Source of the DNA: Arthrobacter methylotrophus
GTDB lineage: Bacteria; Actinomycetota; Actinomycetes; Actinomycetales; Micrococcaceae
DNA: 64,000 bases
Direction of reading: 5' to 3'
NCBI RefSeq assembly: GCF_039539965.1
Contig: NZ_BAABED010000001.1
Coordinates: 4,340,001 to 4,404,000, forward strand
The translations under genes and the position numbers were made by a program. Of this stretch, positions 26,945-35,614 are shown piece after piece. Below the pieces are notes generated by a model. The model made no database searches. It worked only from the letters and a program-made list of their open reading frames with translations, and had not been told where the DNA came from. Each line of letters opens with the position of its first letter. Position 1 is the first letter of the stretch.

Positions 26945-28222
26945 ATGACCACAACCGACGACGGGCCCGCCATCCATGTGAGCCCGCTGCCCACCGCCGC
27001 CGAGCCGCTCCGCCCGGCTACCATACTCCCGCTGCTGGCCAAACCTTCCACCGGCCCTGAAGAGGCCCGGGTACGGCCGGGAGCCGGCCGTACCCACGTC
27101 CTGACGCTGTCCGGCTCAGCCGCCGGCGGCTTCGGCATGGGCCTCCTGTTGACCGTAGCGCTCGGACTGATTCCCCTGGGCTGGTTGTTCATCGTCTCCT
27201 ACCTGTGGTTCCTGCTGTTGTACACCGCGCTGGTGTACCTGCGTCAACCGGCTCCGGCAGTACGCAATGGCCTGCTGACAATCCTGCTCAGCTCCGCCGG
27301 TGCCGCCGTCGCGGGCACGCTTGGCCTCGTGGTCGTGTTCACGTTCGCCCGAGGCCAGGACGCCTTGTTCCACCTCAATTTCTTCACCACGGACATGTCC
27401 GGCGCCGGGCCATTGTCCGGACTGGACCAAGGCGGTGTCCTGCATGCCCTCGTAGGAACGCTGGAACAGATTGCCATCGCCCTTGCCATCACCATCCCGC
27501 TGGGACTGACGACGGCGGTATTCCTCAACGAGGTCGGCGGACGGTTGGCGCGCATCGTGCGTACGGTTGTTGAGGCGATGACGGCGCTCCCGTCGGTCGT
27601 AGCGGGCCTGTTCATTTACGCCGCTGTGGTCATGTCCATCACCCATCAGACCAACGGTTTTGCCGCTTCGCTGGCAATCACCGTCCTGATGCTGCCGATC
27701 ATGATCCGCTCGGCCGACGTCGTGCTCCGCCTGGTGCCAGGAAATCTGCGCGAGGCAGGCCTGGCCCTGGGCGCGGGCCAGTGGCGTGTGGTGTGGCACA
27801 TCGTGTTGCCGACGGTCCGCTCGGGCCTGACCACCGCCATCATCCTGGCGACGGCCCACGGAATCGGGGAAACAGCCCCGGTTCTACTCACGTCCGGCTT
27901 TACCGGAGTAATGAATGCCAATCCGTTCTCCGGGCCCCAGACCCCGCTGCCGCTGGCAGCACTGGACTATGTCCGTTCCCCGGTGCCGGGGATGGTTGCG
28001 CGCGGCTTCGCCACCGCCGCATTCCTGCTGTTCGTGGTGCTGGTGCTATTCATCTTGGCCCGGATCATTGGCGGGCAGGACCCGGGGAAGCAAACGCCGG
28101 GCCAGGCTCGCCGAGCGGCCGCGAAGTCCCGGCGCGAGCTACCGCGCATCGAACGCAACCACGCCCAGCTGCTGGCGAACCCGGGTGCGGCCCCTTCCAA
28201 CAACCTGCAGGAGAACCAATGA
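26945..28222 (+). CDS. PstA-like ABC transporter permease (second Pst-type system)
   Basis: A 425-residue permease. A long N-terminal cytoplasmic region and two extra helices precede the core, which has EAMTALPSVVAGLFIYAAVV, LREAGLALGAGQWRVVWHIV and HGIGETAPVLLTSGF. A basic C-terminal extension of about 60 residues (RRAAAKSRRELPRIERNHAQ) is unusual for PstA and could interact with the ATPase or a regulator. It starts at ATG 26945 and overlaps the next gene by 4 nt (ATGA). Confidence 0.9.
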   Translation: MTTTDDGPAIHVSPLPTAAEPLRPATILPLLAKPSTGPEEARVRPGAGRTHVLTLSGSAAGGFGMGLLLTVALGLIPLGWLFIVSYLWFLLLYTALVYLRQPAPAVRNGLLTILLSSAGAAVAGTLGLVVVFTFARGQDALFHLNFFTTDMSGAGPLSGLDQGGVLHALVGTLEQIAIALAITIPLGLTTAVFLNEVGGRLARIVRTVVEAMTALPSVVAGLFIYAAVVMSITHQTNGFAASLAITVLMLPIMIRSADVVLRLVPGNLREAGLALGAGQWRVVWHIVLPTVRSGLTTAIILATAHGIGETAPVLLTSGFTGVMNANPFSGPQTPLPLAALDYVRSPVPGMVARGFATAAFLLFVVLVLFILARIIGGQDPGKQTPGQARRAAAKSRRELPRIERNHAQLLANPGAAPSNNLQENQ

Positions 28223-29916
28223 TCCGCCACCTTTCCAAGCGACGGAGCCTCCCGGCGGTCCTGGGAATTCTATTGTCCTTGGGCCTGGTGCTGGCCGGCC
28301 TCGCGCCGGCGCATGCAGCCAACTACCTGCGCATCGGCGGTTCCGGCTCCTCTTGGGCCGGCAACGCTCTGCAGGACTGGATTGCGCGGGTCGGCGCCCA
28401 AGGGGTGACCGTGGATTACGAAAACAAAGGGTCCTCCACCGGCCGTAAGGAATTCGCGGACCAGATGAAGCAGTTCGCCATCTCCGAGATCCCCTATAGC
28501 GGTGACACCGCGGACCCGCGCGACAACAGCATGCCCGGGTTCTCCTACGGCATGCTGCCCGTGGTGGCCGGCGGCACCGCGTTCATGTACAACCTCAAGG
28601 CCGGCAGTTCGAGGATGAACAGCCTCAAGCTCTCCCAGCCGGCCATCGCCAAAATCTTCACCGGCCAGGTCACCCGCTGGAACGATCCCATCGTCGCCGC
28701 CGACAACCCAGGGGTCGCACTGCCGGACGCAACCATCAACGTCGTTGTCCGCTCGGACGGCTCCGGGGCAACAGCCCAGTTCACCCTGTGGCTCTTGCGC
28801 CAATACCCGGGCGACTACGCGAAGTTGTGTGCGGTCACCGGCTGCGATCCTCAGCACGCCACCTCCTTCTACCCCACGCAGGGACTGAAGAACTTCGTGG
28901 CACAGAACGGCTCCCAAGGCGTCACCACCTACACGGCTAACAATCAGTACACGATCAACTATGACGAGTACTCCTACGCCCAGGGGATCGGCTTCCCCGT
29001 GGCGCAGGTCAAGAACGCAGCTGGCTTTTACACGCTGCCCACCGAGTACGCAGTGGCCGTGGCCCTGACCCAGGCGAAGATCAACCAGGACAAAGGTTCG
29101 CCCAACTATCTCTCCCAGGACCTCTCTGCGGTGTATGGCTACAAAGACCCCCGCACCTACCCGATGTCCGCCTACTCCTACATGATCGTCCCCACGCAGG
29201 CCACCAATGCCGTGAACCCGGCCCAAGGGGCCACGCTGGGATTCTTCGCAAACTACGCCTTGTGCGAGGGGCAGCGTCCCATGGGCCAACTCGGATACTC
29301 GCCGCTGCCCATGAACCTCGTCCTGGCCGGAATGGAACAGATCCGCAAGATACCGGGCGTGGACCAGGACACCATGCGCAAGATGGATGAAACCCGGGCG
29401 AGTGTCTCAAGCGGCTCGGCAACTGCCTGCAACAATCCCACTTTCAAGCCCGGCGACTCCCCCTCAGCCAACCAACTCGTGCGGACGGCCCCCTTCGACA
29501 AAGCCTGCGACGCTGCCTGCCAGGCAAACTGGCGTGGTGTCGACGCGGCCGTCAACCAAGGTCCGGCCGGGGCCACGGTAACCGCCGGAGCAGAAACGGC
29601 CGCCGCCACAGCAGGGGGTTCGGCCCAGGCCGGCGGCGGGGACCTTCCCGGGGCTGATCCAACCGCTGGAGCGGCCGCCTGCGACCCGGATAGCGGAACC
29701 TGCGCCGCAGCAGCAGCCGGGGCTGCTGGCGGTGCCGGGGCAGCCCAGCAGCTGACGCCGGTCACCACCACGCTGGCCTCCAGCCGCGGGTGGGGACAAC
29801 CGCAGAACCTCTTGCTGATCATCGGCGGCCTGGTTGGCCTCCTCGTGTTTGTTCCGCCACTGGCCGCCGGGGCCTTATCCCGGCGCACGCGCAGGAAGGG
29901 CGGCATGAAGGCATGA
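28219..29916 (+). CDS. PstS-like binding protein anchored by a C-terminal membrane helix
   Basis: 565 residues. The signal peptide ends near AHA-AN. The binding domain has IGGSGSSWAGNALQDWI, then YENKGSSTGRKEFADQ. It continues with IFTGQVTRWNDPIV and RSDGSGATAQFT, matching PstS phosphate-contact loops (SGS, RSDGSG). After about residue 400 it has Cys-containing segments (CDAACQANW, CDPDSGTC) and an Ala/Gly-rich spacer. One helix (LLLIIGGLVGLLVFVPPLAAG) and SRRTRRKGG then end the protein. It is therefore tethered by its C-terminus, not by an N-terminal lipid. ATG at 28219 overlaps the PstA-like stop, and the downstream pseudo-sortase overlaps its stop. Confidence 0.85.
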   Translation: MIRHLSKRRSLPAVLGILLSLGLVLAGLAPAHAANYLRIGGSGSSWAGNALQDWIARVGAQGVTVDYENKGSSTGRKEFADQMKQFAISEIPYSGDTADPRDNSMPGFSYGMLPVVAGGTAFMYNLKAGSSRMNSLKLSQPAIAKIFTGQVTRWNDPIVAADNPGVALPDATINVVVRSDGSGATAQFTLWLLRQYPGDYAKLCAVTGCDPQHATSFYPTQGLKNFVAQNGSQGVTTYTANNQYTINYDEYSYAQGIGFPVAQVKNAAGFYTLPTEYAVAVALTQAKINQDKGSPNYLSQDLSAVYGYKDPRTYPMSAYSYMIVPTQATNAVNPAQGATLGFFANYALCEGQRPMGQLGYSPLPMNLVLAGMEQIRKIPGVDQDTMRKMDETRASVSSGSATACNNPTFKPGDSPSANQLVRTAPFDKACDAACQANWRGVDAAVNQGPAGATVTAGAETAAATAGGSAQAGGGDLPGADPTAGAAACDPDSGTCAAAAAGAAGGAGAAQQLTPVTTTLASSRGWGQPQNLLLIIGGLVGLLVFVPPLAAGALSRRTRRKGGMKA

Positions 29917-30881
29917 TCGCGACGCTCACCGGACGCCGCCAAACCGGGCCACGCCCGGTACATCGTGGACTGCTCGACTGGCTGCGTCGCGCCCCCCGGA
30001 CCAGACGCCGGGCCACACCGGTCAGGCTCCCGCCGTCATCCGGCCAGAAGGCACTTTCGCTGGGGTTTGCGATGGTCTCAGTTCTCCTTTTCGGACAGAT
30101 CATCAACATTGTGATCATCTCCCACGTGCAGCATGCCACGAGCCAAACCCGGTTGTTTGAAGAGCTGCGGACCAGCCTGGCGGAAGGCTCTGCCCCACTG
30201 GGACAGACAGACAAGGATGGAGGGTTGGTCGCCCCCGGGACACCGCTGGCACTGCTCTCCATTCCTGCCTTGAACGTGCAGGAGACAGTGGTCGAGGGAA
30301 CGTCGTCACGGGAACTGATGGATGGCGTCGGCCATCGCCGGGACACTCCCCTGCCCGGACAGAGCGGCACGAGCGTCCTCATGGGCAGGGCGGCCGCGTA
30401 TGGCGGAGCCTTTGGCCAGCTGGGACGCCTTTCACCGGGAGAACGTTTTACTGTCACCACCGGGTTAGGCGTGGCCGAGTTCGAGGTGACCGGCCAGCGC
30501 CGCGCCGGTGACCCCGGCCCGGCCCTGCCCGTCGGTAACGAAGGGCGCCTGACGCTGACCACGGCGGCCGGGCCGGCGTTCCTCCCCGACGGGGTTCTGC
30601 GGATTGACGCGAAACTGCTCTCAAAAGCTGTACCGAAGGCGCCACCCGTCCTCTATGCAGCCTCCCTGGAGCCCGCTGAACTTCCCCTAGGATCCGACAC
30701 CTCGGACCTCGTAGGGCTCCTGGTGTGTCTGGAATTGCTGATTCTGGCCGCCCTGGCCGCCGTCTGGTCATGGTACCGGTGGGGTCAACGGGAGACGTGG
30801 CTGGTCTTCCTTCCCGCCCTGGGTGCCCTGTCCGTGCTGACCGGCACGCAGGCCAGTCTCCTGCTGCCGAACCTGCTGTAG
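29913..30881 (+). CDS. Pseudo-sortase: sortase-fold membrane protein lacking catalytic residues
   Basis: 322 residues: a basic cytoplasmic tail, one helix at 47-70, an extracytoplasmic domain and two C-terminal helices (264-288, 295-318). The domain follows class D/E sortases closely: IPALNVQETVVEGTSSREL, GVGHRRDTPLPGQSG, FGQLGRLSPGERFTV and LTLTTAAG. The catalytic His of the usual GHR is Arg159 (MGRAAAYGG), the catalytic Cys of TLTTC is Ala218, and the usual Arg is replaced near 228. It therefore cannot act by the known mechanism. It overlaps the binding-protein gene by 4 nt and precedes the ATPase gene. It may be a scaffold or a pilot for the anchored proteins. Confidence 0.8.
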   Translation: MIATLTGRRQTGPRPVHRGLLDWLRRAPRTRRRATPVRLPPSSGQKALSLGFAMVSVLLFGQIINIVIISHVQHATSQTRLFEELRTSLAEGSAPLGQTDKDGGLVAPGTPLALLSIPALNVQETVVEGTSSRELMDGVGHRRDTPLPGQSGTSVLMGRAAAYGGAFGQLGRLSPGERFTVTTGLGVAEFEVTGQRRAGDPGPALPVGNEGRLTLTTAAGPAFLPDGVLRIDAKLLSKAVPKAPPVLYAASLEPAELPLGSDTSDLVGLLVCLELLILAALAAVWSWYRWGQRETWLVFLPALGALSVLTGTQASLLLPNLL

Positions 30882-30906
30882 TGAATACGCAAAAGAAAGA
30901 ACCCTC

Positions 30907-31770
30907 ATGACCATGCCATCAACCCCCGGCCACGCTCTGGCCGTTTTCGATCCGACCGAGGGCGAGGACGTCCAGGATCCGTTCGCCGGCAGCGAGGCGG
31001 CCGAACTCAACGCGGAGTCAGTCAGCGCCTGGTTCGGTGAGCGAAAAGTCCTGGACCGCGTCTCCCTGAACATGGCCGCAGGACAAGTAACAGCCCTGAT
31101 CGGTCCCTCCGGCTGCGGAAAATCCACCTTCCTACGGATCCTCAACAGAATGCACGAAATGGTGCCTTCGGCTTCGCTCGCCGGCAAGGTGCTGCTGGAC
31201 GGCTCGGACATCTACGATCCAGGCCGGCAGGTTACACTCGCCCGCCGGAGTATCGGCATGGTCTTCCAGAAGGCCAATCCGTTCCCTGCAATGTCGATTT
31301 ATGAGAACACCGTCGCCGGCCTGAAGCTCGCTGGGATCAAAGCCGGCAGGGCCGAAAAGGACTTCCTGGTGGAGGATTCGCTGCGCAAGGCATCCCTCTG
31401 GGAAGAGGTCAAAGACCGGCTGCACCAGCCAGGCGGCGGCCTGTCAGGCGGCCAGCAGCAAAGGCTCTGCATCGCCCGGTCCCTGGCCGTTTCCCCGCGA
31501 GTGCTGCTGATGGACGAACCGTGCTCGGCGCTGGACCCAACGTCCACCCGCCGTGTCGAGGAAACCATCGCGTCGCTGCGGGGACTTGTCACCGTCGTCA
31601 TCGTCACGCACAACATGCAGCAGGCTGCGCGCATCTCCGACAACTGCGCGTTCTTCCTTGCAGCGCAGAATGCCCCCGGTGCGATCGTGGAGCACGGCCC
31701 AACTGATGCCATGTTCCACTACCCCCAGGACCCGCGCACCAGCGACTACGTGAACGGGCGTTTCGGGTAG
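30907..31770 (+). CDS. PstB-like ATPase of the second Pst-type system
   Basis: A 287-residue ABC ATPase with Walker [31 protein letters not shown], signature [14 protein letters not shown], Walker [14 protein letters not shown] and [12 protein letters not shown]. The C-terminus is SDYVNGRFG as in PstB. About 30 extra N-terminal residues (acidic, DPTEGEDVQDPF) distinguish it from the pstB product at 5.7-6.5 kb. All catalytic motifs are intact. The ribosome binding site is AAAGAAAG before ATG 30907. It energises the two permeases upstream. Confidence 0.92.
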   Translation: MTMPSTPGHALAVFDPTEGEDVQDPFAGSEAAELNAESVSAWFGERKVLDRVSLNMAAGQVTALIGPSGCGKSTFLRILNRMHEMVPSASLAGKVLLDGSDIYDPGRQVTLARRSIGMVFQKANPFPAMSIYENTVAGLKLAGIKAGRAEKDFLVEDSLRKASLWEEVKDRLHQPGGGLSGGQQQRLCIARSLAVSPRVLLMDEPCSALDPTSTRRVEETIASLRGLVTVVIVTHNMQQAARISDNCAFFLAAQNAPGAIVEHGPTDAMFHYPQDPRTSDYVNGRFG

Positions 31771-32493
31771 ATGCGAAGAGCAACCTCACCTACCGCCCGC
31801 GTTCGCCACCGGATCCGGAACCTTGCCGCCGGTGTCTTGACCACACTGGGCCTGACCGTTGTGCTCATTTACGGAATTCCCCTGATGACGGGGGCCCAGC
31901 CGTTGCTCGCCGTCCCCGGGCAGAGCAGCGAACCGGTGCCGTCATCCGCCGGCACGACGGATACAGTGCCCCCCGTGGTCAGCACCCCGGCGGAGGCAGA
32001 GGCGGCGGCAACCCGAGAATTGGAACGGGCTCCCGCCGGACCCGGCCAGCCAGTGCGGGTGCAAGTGCCGAGGCTGGCCCTGGATATTCCGGTGTTACCC
32101 ATGGCGTTGCCCGCCGACCACCGGGTCAATCCGCCCTCCAACGGCTTCGCCTATTGGATCAGCGATTACGGCCCGGCAGGGCCCGGAGCCACAAATACCA
32201 CCTATCTGGCCGCTCACTCGTGGAACCTCGGCTACGCAGCTTTCAACGCTCTGATGGACATCCAAGCCGGCGCGGGCCGGGTGCAGCCCGGCGACGCTGT
32301 CCTGGTCACCACCCTCGAGGGCGTCACCCACTATACGGTCACCTCTACGGCCGGTTACGCGAAGTCCACCCTGGAGTCAAGGGATGACCTCTGGGCCGCC
32401 GTGCCCGGGCGGCTGGTGCTCCTGACCTGCTTCCAGCTGAACGACGCCGGTGCCACACAAAACTATGTCGTTTACGCCAAGCGAACGGACTAA
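31771..32493 (+). CDS. Class F-like sortase
   Basis: 240 residues: basic tail, one helix (GVLTTLGLTVVLIYGIPLM), a Pro/Ser/Thr-rich linker and a sortase domain with WISDYGPAGPGATNTTYLAA then His149-Ser-Trp, and LVLLT-Cys220-F. The His and Cys dyad is present. The residue aligned with the catalytic Arg appears to be Thr229 or Gln230 (GATQNYVVYA), unless R238 takes its place. Sortases join surface proteins to peptidoglycan or process them. The ATG directly follows the TAG of the ATPase gene, so the two are coupled. It is the best candidate for processing the LADTN protein encoded upstream. Confidence 0.85.
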   Translation: MRRATSPTARVRHRIRNLAAGVLTTLGLTVVLIYGIPLMTGAQPLLAVPGQSSEPVPSSAGTTDTVPPVVSTPAEAEAAATRELERAPAGPGQPVRVQVPRLALDIPVLPMALPADHRVNPPSNGFAYWISDYGPAGPGATNTTYLAAHSWNLGYAAFNALMDIQAGAGRVQPGDAVLVTTLEGVTHYTVTSTAGYAKSTLESRDDLWAAVPGRLVLLTCFQLNDAGATQNYVVYAKRTD

Positions 32494-32604
32494 AAAGTAT
32501 CTGCGTCCCACCGGTCCTTAACCAAACTGCCATAGTCATAACGATGTGCCTGCCAGTTGCGGGCATCCCGTTCCGGGCATAGCGCCGCGGGATACCCTCA
32601 AATT

Positions 32605-33093
32605 ATGCGCAGGTTGTGGGCCGTTATCGCATTAAGCACGACGGCGGCACTCTGGTCAGGCTGCCAACCTCAAGTGAGCGCGTGCCCGGCAATTGCGGTT
32701 GCCCCGGTGGTGTCCCTCACGGTTGCGGCAGACTATGCACCCATGGTCAAGACCATCCATGTGAAAGCCTGCCAAGACGGGAAATGCCATGAGGCTGAGT
32801 TGGAATTGCGCCCGGGCAGTGTGGCGGTCCCGCAATCCTGCAGTCCCGAACCCAGCTCGGCCTGCTCAGCCGTCTCGTCCCCGGACGGTACCCTCTACGG
32901 TGCCCTGAGCATGGGGACGTTGACGGCGTCGCCCATCACTGCCGAAGTAACCGGCTCGGACGCAACCGGCGGAATCTTGCCGGTCAGGACACTGGACTTT
33001 AAACCGAAAAGCGCCAAGCCTTGGGGCGAGCAGTGCCAGACCGTCATCACAGCAAGCCTCCTGCTCGATGCCCACGGCCTACGGCAGTCCTGA
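32605..33093 (+). CDS. Putative lipoprotein of unknown function
   Basis: A 162-residue precursor: RR at the N-terminus, short hydrophobic core and a lipobox-like WSGC with Cys at residue 20 (Trp at -3 is unusual). The mature part is beta-rich with several Cys (CPAIAV, VKACQDGKCHEAELELRPG, CSPEPSSAC). The start was chosen so that the signal sequence is N-terminal; an open frame extends 48 nt further upstream. It lies 111 nt after the sortase gene and may be the last member of the cluster or independent. Not a recognised family. Confidence 0.6.
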   Translation: MRRLWAVIALSTTAALWSGCQPQVSACPAIAVAPVVSLTVAADYAPMVKTIHVKACQDGKCHEAELELRPGSVAVPQSCSPEPSSACSAVSSPDGTLYGALSMGTLTASPITAEVTGSDATGGILPVRTLDFKPKSAKPWGEQCQTVITASLLLDAHGLRQS

Positions 33094-33115
33094 GTCGAGA
33101 AGCTCCGCGCCCGCC

Positions 33116-33811
33116 TCAGATCTCGCCGAATCCCTGTTCCACGAGGCGCCTGACGTAATCCACGGCTTTCGATGAATCCTTGCCCCGCGCTTCGACTTTG
33201 AGCTTGCCGCCTTGGCCCACGGCGAGGCTCATGAGTTCCATGACGGATGTGCCGTCGACGCCGTTCACCGTTGCCTCGACGTCCAAGCCAGCGAGTCCAC
33301 CGGCAATTTTCGCCGCGGGCCTGGCATGCATTCCCATCGGGTTGATGAGCTCGAATTCACCGCTTTCCGCCGGTTCACCCTTCCCTTGGGATGGTGGCGA
33401 TCCCGCGGCATCAAAAGCGGTCTCCGGTCCGAATCGGACCGATTCCGCGGCCGCCTTCACGGCGGCGGCCAGGGCACCACCTTGCGTAGCCACGGCGGCC
33501 GCAACGAGGCCTTCCACCAAGGGCGCGTCGGCAAGGAGGACTTTGTCCGGCTCGGTGCAGAACTCCGTCGCTGATTCTGCGGTCATGACGGCGGAACCAA
33601 GGTCCGCCAAGACCACCAGACCATCTCCTGAAGCCTCCGTAAGACCTGACTCGAAGGCGGCTATTGTCTTCTCCAGGTCCGTGCCGATCCGGCCATCGGC
33701 CGTGCCACCAACGGCATAGAACTTCACATCGGGGGCCATCTGGGCAGCCAATTCCACTGCGCCTTCGGCGATTTTCCGGCTGTGCGAGACCACCACCAAG
33801 CCGACCGTCAT
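33116..33811 (-). CDS. dhaM: PTS-dependent dihydroxyacetone kinase phosphotransferase subunit DhaM (EIIA-HPr fusion)
   Basis: 231 residues. An EIIA-mannose-type domain has its phospho-acceptor His10 in VVVSHSRK and ends near residue 125. After a linker comes an HPr domain with active His162 (GMHARPAAKIAGGL). DhaM carries phosphate from the PTS to ADP bound on DhaL. The fusion with HPr but without an enzyme I domain means it still needs free EI. The ATG overlaps the dhaL stop by 4 nt. It is the last gene of dhaKLM. Confidence 0.93.
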   Translation of the reverse strand: MTVGLVVVSHSRKIAEGAVELAAQMAPDVKFYAVGGTADGRIGTDLEKTIAAFESGLTEASGDGLVVLADLGSAVMTAESATEFCTEPDKVLLADAPLVEGLVAAAVATQGGALAAAVKAAAESVRFGPETAFDAAGSPPSQGKGEPAESGEFELINPMGMHARPAAKIAGGLAGLDVEATVNGVDGTSVMELMSLAVGQGGKLKVEARGKDSSKAVDYVRRLVEQGFGEI

Positions 33812-34464
33812 TCAGCAGACCCTTCGGGGAACCCGGCGGCAGTGGCAGCTGCGCGCAACAGCAATGCCGACGATACGGCCCCGGGATCGCGGTGGCCGGC
33901 GCTGCGTTCACCGAGGTAGCTCGCGCGTCCCTTGCGGGCAATGAGGGGATCCGTAGTCACGGCTCCCACTTCTGCAGCCTCGGCCGCAGCAGCCAGCACC
34001 GCCACTGCATCTCCACCATCGGCCAGGACCTCATCCGCCGCTTCCACAGCGGGGGACCAAGCATCCACCATCGTTTTGTCTCCCAATTCCGCCTTGCCTC
34101 GGGCAACAATTCCGTCGCGGGCCGCAGTCAGTGCTCCGGCGAGCGCAGCGGCGTCGATTTCCGCAAGTTCTCCCAGGGACGTGGCTGCGCGAAGATACGC
34201 GGTCCCGTAGAGCGGACCGGCGGCGCCGCCCACCTTGGACATCAGCGCCATCGCGGCCAGCTTAAGTGCCGCGCCAGGTGTTTCCGGTGGAGTTTGGCCC
34301 AGTTTCTCTATCACGGCCCGGAACCCGCGGTCCATGTTTTCGCCGTGGTCCGAGTCGCCGATCGCACGGTCCAAGGCAATCAACTCCTCACGATGCTCGG
34401 ACATGAGCCGCGCGGAGAGCGTCAACCACTGAACCGCCCAGTCGACCCCCAAGTCCACTGTCAC
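33808..34464 (-). CDS. dhaL: Dihydroxyacetone kinase ADP-binding subunit DhaL
   Basis: About 218 residues of the Dak2 domain, all-helical. It has the metal/ADP site [14 protein letters not shown], then [38 protein letters not shown] and a C-terminal [18 protein letters not shown]. DhaL keeps ADP tightly bound as the phosphate carrier from DhaM to dihydroxyacetone on DhaK. I chose GTG at 34464, giving a GTGA overlap with the dhaK stop; a TTG at 34473 is the alternative. Confidence 0.93.
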   Translation of the reverse strand: MTVDLGVDWAVQWLTLSARLMSEHREELIALDRAIGDSDHGENMDRGFRAVIEKLGQTPPETPGAALKLAAMALMSKVGGAAGPLYGTAYLRAATSLGELAEIDAAALAGALTAARDGIVARGKAELGDKTMVDAWSPAVEAADEVLADGGDAVAVLAAAAEAAEVGAVTTDPLIARKGRASYLGERSAGHRDPGAVSSALLLRAAATAAGFPEGSAE

Positions 34465-35462
34465 ATCCCCCAACGCAGGGCCGGAGTGTGGACGGGGGCA
34501 TCCCAGAGGGCCGTTAGTTCGTCATCGAGTCGCAGCACCGAAATGGAGCAGCCCTGCATCTCCAGCGATGTGACGTAGTTGCCCACCAGCGAGCGTTCCA
34601 CTTTGGCCCCTCTTTCCGCGAGGATCCGGGCCGCGCGGCGGTACACAATGTACAGCTCGCTGAGGGGCGTGCCACCCATTCCATTCACAAAGAGCAGCAC
34701 TTCTTCTCCGGCTTTGATTCCCAGATCTTCCAGTACGGGTTCCAACAATCGGCTGGTGATGCCGTCGGCGCTCTCCATAGCGATCCGGTGCCGGCCCGGC
34801 TCGCCGTGAATGCCAATGCCGATTTCAATTTCGTCTTCGGCAAGCTCGAAGCTCGGTACGCCGGCATGTGGCACGGTGCATCCGGACAGGGCCACTCCCA
34901 TGGTGCGTACGTTGCGGACAACCCCTTCCGCGACACCCGCGACGGCCTCGAGGGAATCTCCCCGCTCAGCGGCTGCTCCGGCAATCTTTTCCACCAGCAC
35001 GGTTCCGCCCACGCCACGGCGGCCTGCCGTGTACAGCGAGTCTTCTACCGCGACGTCGTCATTGACGAGAACCGAGCGGACGCTGATTCCTTCGGCCTGG
35101 GCCATCTCCGCCGCGGTCTCGAAATTCAGAACGTCGCCGGTGTAGTTCTTCACAATGTGTATGACGCCCGCCCCGGAATCCACTGCCGCGGTGGCCGGAA
35201 TGATCTGGTCCGGCGTAGGCGAGGTGAAGACGGCACCGGGCACGGCGGCGTCGAGCATTCCGTGCCCCACAAAGCCGGCATGAAGCGGCTCATGGCCACT
35301 CCCCCCTCCCGACACAAGTCCCACTTTGCCAGCCACCGGAGCACCTTTTCGAACGATATAGATGGGGTCCGTATGGACATCCACGAGGTCGGCATGGGCC
35401 ATGCCAAAACCCTCGACGGACTCGTCCACCACTGAACGGGGATCGTTGATGAGCTTTTTCAT
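34461..35462 (-). CDS. dhaK: Dihydroxyacetone kinase subunit DhaK
   Basis: 333 residues of the Dak1 domain: [19 protein letters not shown], the [18 protein letters not shown] region, and [11 protein letters not shown], whose His forms the covalent hemiaminal with dihydroxyacetone. The C-terminus has [15 protein letters not shown] and [13 protein letters not shown]. It converts dihydroxyacetone to its phosphate, linking glycerol use to glycolysis. ATG 35462 (MKKLINDP) has CAGGAGCGCC in front; the open frame continuing upstream is noncoding. First gene of the operon. Confidence 0.95.
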   Translation of the reverse strand: MKKLINDPRSVVDESVEGFGMAHADLVDVHTDPIYIVRKGAPVAGKVGLVSGGGSGHEPLHAGFVGHGMLDAAVPGAVFTSPTPDQIIPATAAVDSGAGVIHIVKNYTGDVLNFETAAEMAQAEGISVRSVLVNDDVAVEDSLYTAGRRGVGGTVLVEKIAGAAAERGDSLEAVAGVAEGVVRNVRTMGVALSGCTVPHAGVPSFELAEDEIEIGIGIHGEPGRHRIAMESADGITSRLLEPVLEDLGIKAGEEVLLFVNGMGGTPLSELYIVYRRAARILAERGAKVERSLVGNYVTSLEMQGCSISVLRLDDELTALWDAPVHTPALRWGM

Positions 35463-35614
35463 GGCGCGCTCCTGATGCGTTGCTGGTAGGTGATTTGACC
35501 CTACTACCAGCGCCCCGGGCACGGTAGGGGATTGCTCCCCGGAGAGAAAGCTGCAGCCCGGAAAAACCGATGGCACAGCCTCCCCTGGCTAAGAACCAGG
35601 AGAAGTACTCGAAG

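Noticed and set aside
27781..28218. N-terminal extension of the PstS-like gene at 28219
   Set aside because: It lies inside the PstA-like gene; the signal peptide begins at the ATG at 28219.
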